DNA of 64,000 nt, from positions 166,097 through 230,096 of the forward strand of contig NZ_BKAH01000004.1 of assembly GCF_007992455.1 (NCBI RefSeq). The letters run 5' to 3'. Origin of the DNA: Microbacterium saccharophilum. GTDB taxonomy: Bacteria > Actinomycetota > Actinomycetes > Actinomycetales > Microbacteriaceae. A program made the translations under genes and the position numbers. The notes below the pieces were generated by a model that was given only the letters and a program-made list of their open reading frames with translations, was not told where the DNA came from and searched no databases. Positions 62,648 through 64,000 of the stretch are shown here, one piece after another (the stretch's first letter is position 1; each line of letters begins with the position of its first letter).

Positions 62648-63973
62648 TCAGCCGCGCTCGCGTCTTCGCGGGCGCGGCTGGTCCATTCCTATGTGCACGC
62701 GGGTCTTGCGGCGCTCGATGACGATGAACGCGCCGCCCAGCAGCCACAGCGGCACCTGGGTGAGGAACGCGAGCCGGAAGGCGTCGAGCGTGTACGTGTC
62801 GGGGGTCCCGGCGCCCTGGAGATCCATCGCGAGCCCGATCATGAAGATCGCGATGAGGGCGGCCAGGAATCCGCCCGCGTTGGTGACACCGGTGGCCGTG
62901 CTGAGCCGGTGGGCCGGGTTGTGCGTGCGCGCGTGGTCGAACGCGATCATCGACGCCGGCCCGCCCATCGCCAGGGCGAACGCGAGGGTGTACAGGAGCC
63001 ACAGCGGCGCCGGGCCGGGCCAGAGGATCACCGTGAGCCACACCACCATCTGCACGGCGACGGCGGGCAGCACGAGCGCGCGGGAGCGCATGTTCGGGAT
63101 GCGGCGGGACAGCTCGCCCATGATCGGCCCCAGGGCCATCCCGATGAAGACGTAGACCGACGTGATGCCCGCAGCCTGCCCGAGACTCAGCCCTTCGCCG
63201 GCGGTGAGGAACGGCATCCCCCACAGCAGGATGAAGGCGGTGCCGGCGAACGGGGTCGTGAAATGAGACCAGAACGCCAGGCGGGTGCCCGGGTGCGCCC
63301 AGGCGGCACGGATGCCCACCCCGGTGTCGACCGAGGACCGCACGACGCGGACGGCACCGGTGTCGGTGTCGACGGAGACGTCCGCGGCGACCTCCGGCGG
63401 GTGGTTCCGGATGATCGCGAAGACGAGCACGGCGAACAGGACGCCGAGCCCCCCGACGCTGCCGAATGCGATCGTCCAGGTCGTGGCGTGCAGGAGCGCC
63501 GCGAGCGGCAGGACGGCGATGAGCTGGCCTGCCTGCCCGACGATGCCGGTCAGCTGCACCATGACGGGCGCGCGCTGGGCCGGGAACCACGTCGCGATGA
63601 GGCGGAGCACGCCCGGGAAGACCGCGGCGTCGCCGGCCCCGACGAGCACGCGCGCGACGAGGGCCACCCCGACGCTCTCCGACAGGGCCATCGTGAGCTG
63701 ACCGGCCGCCATGAGCACCATCCCGATGGTCATGATCGGGCGCGCGCCGTAGCGGTCCAGCAGGACCCCGATCGGCAGCTGCATGCCGCCGTACATCGCC
63801 AGCTGGACGACGGCGAAGAGCGACAGGGTCGCCGCATCCGCGGAGAAGCGGTCGGCGGCGTCGACGCCGACCGCGGCGAGCGACGTGCGGTTCGTGACGG
63901 CCAGGACGTATCCCGCGACGCCGACGGTCCAGATGATCCAGGCCCGGAGGGACGACGCGGGGGAGGAGGTCAC
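62648..63973 (-). CDS. MFS transporter
   Basis: A 441-residue carrier with about twelve membrane helices, resembling the nitrate/glucarate-like or NarK-like branches. VLLDRYGARPIMTIG is the loop 2-3 motif, and RVLVGAGDAAVFPGVLRLIATWFP a conserved helix 4-5 block. The substrate is unknown. The GTG at 63973 has TAGCGT, then GGGAGG, then GTG on the minus strand, so either leaderless or ribosome-site initiation is possible. The last codons (basic RPRRRERG) form a hairpin that may terminate the convergent gene. Confidence 0.92.
   Translation of the reverse strand: MTSSPASSLRAWIIWTVGVAGYVLAVTNRTSLAAVGVDAADRFSADAATLSLFAVVQLAMYGGMQLPIGVLLDRYGARPIMTIGMVLMAAGQLTMALSESVGVALVARVLVGAGDAAVFPGVLRLIATWFPAQRAPVMVQLTGIVGQAGQLIAVLPLAALLHATTWTIAFGSVGGLGVLFAVLVFAIIRNHPPEVAADVSVDTDTGAVRVVRSSVDTGVGIRAAWAHPGTRLAFWSHFTTPFAGTAFILLWGMPFLTAGEGLSLGQAAGITSVYVFIGMALGPIMGELSRRIPNMRSRALVLPAVAVQMVVWLTVILWPGPAPLWLLYTLAFALAMGGPASMIAFDHARTHNPAHRLSTATGVTNAGGFLAALIAIFMIGLAMDLQGAGTPDTYTLDAFRLAFLTQVPLWLLGGAFIVIERRKTRVHIGMDQPRPRRRERG
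62649..62680 (+). terminator. hairpin overlapping the 3' end of the minus-strand MFS gene
   Basis: CAGCCGCGC pairs with GCGCGGCTG, with an inner TCGCG/CGCGG stem and loop TCTT, 14 pairs in all. It lies in the last codons and stop of the leftward gene but in the right place to end the rightward DUF6458-like transcript. The T-run is weak. Confidence 0.65.
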
Positions 63974-63979
63974 CCTCCC

Positions 63980-63985
63980 ACGCTA
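63980..63985 (-). promoter_or_regulatory. putative -10 of the minus-strand MFS gene
   Basis: TAGCGT on the minus strand, exactly six bases before GTG 63973. Confidence 0.55.
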
Positions 63986-64000
63986 CCCGCCGGCGCTAGA

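Overview
This is a 64 kb chromosomal segment from a high-GC Gram-positive bacterium, most likely a Microbacterium-type actinobacterium (Microbacteriaceae). The evidence is the GC-rich third codon positions, the many GTG starts, and a gene order shared with Mycobacterium and relatives: alaS-ruvX-mltG-aro, pyrRBC-carAB-pyrF-gmk-rpoZ-metK-priA-fmt-rsmB-rpe, and his-trp-lgt-gltBD-pyk-pdtaR-polA. Almost everything is core metabolism. I see no prophage, defence island, CRISPR array or biosynthetic cluster. The genus assignment is inference.

Layout. 1-4.4 kb: start of a leftward gene, a small anchored protein, rarA, a Nudix hydrolase, a 40-bp microsatellite, and rpsD with a structured leader. 4.5-15.5 kb: a tightly coupled alaS-ruvX-mltG-aroE-aroC-aroK-aroB run, cut from aroQ-efp-nusB by an IS481-type element inserted exactly at the aroB stop codon. 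15.5-21.4 kb: an SNF2 helicase, an MBL-Rieske fusion protein, and a leftward PadR-membrane protein operon with a double palindromic operator. 21.4-38 kb: the pyrimidine operon, opened by a PyrR-binding RNA loop, then an mIHF-guanylate kinase fusion, rpoZ, metK, priA, fmt, rsmB, a four-unit 94-bp tandem repeat, and rpe. 38-45 kb: hisEGFI, trpCBA with two small membrane proteins, and lgt. 45-58 kb: gltBD, pyk, tRNA-Leu(CAA), pdtaR, a thioesterase, polA and a DUF885 peptidase. 58-64 kb: a phosphoribosyltransferase, a luciferase-like oxidoreductase, an MFS-SGNH pair, a small membrane protein and a second MFS carrier.

How the genes work together. The aro genes make chorismate for trpCBA and other aromatics. 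The pyr operon makes UMP. PRPP links pyrR, pyrimidine synthesis, hisG and trp. gltBD supplies glutamate, and its glutamine substrate also feeds carA. Most multi-gene runs overlap by 1-8 bp (ATGA, GTGA or TGATG junctions), which implies translational coupling.

The most unusual points are regulatory and structural rather than a new enzyme system. (i) TANNNT-N6-start codon, a leaderless layout, recurs at about a dozen genes. (ii) A two-box PadR operator overlaps the divergent pyrR promoter. (iii) The IS target duplication GCTAGC gives the stop codon to both aroB and the transposase. (iv) There is a 94-bp repeat array and an (AGTC)10 microsatellite. (v) coaBC and trpE are missing from the slots they occupy in Mycobacterium, which may mean auxotrophy or relocation.
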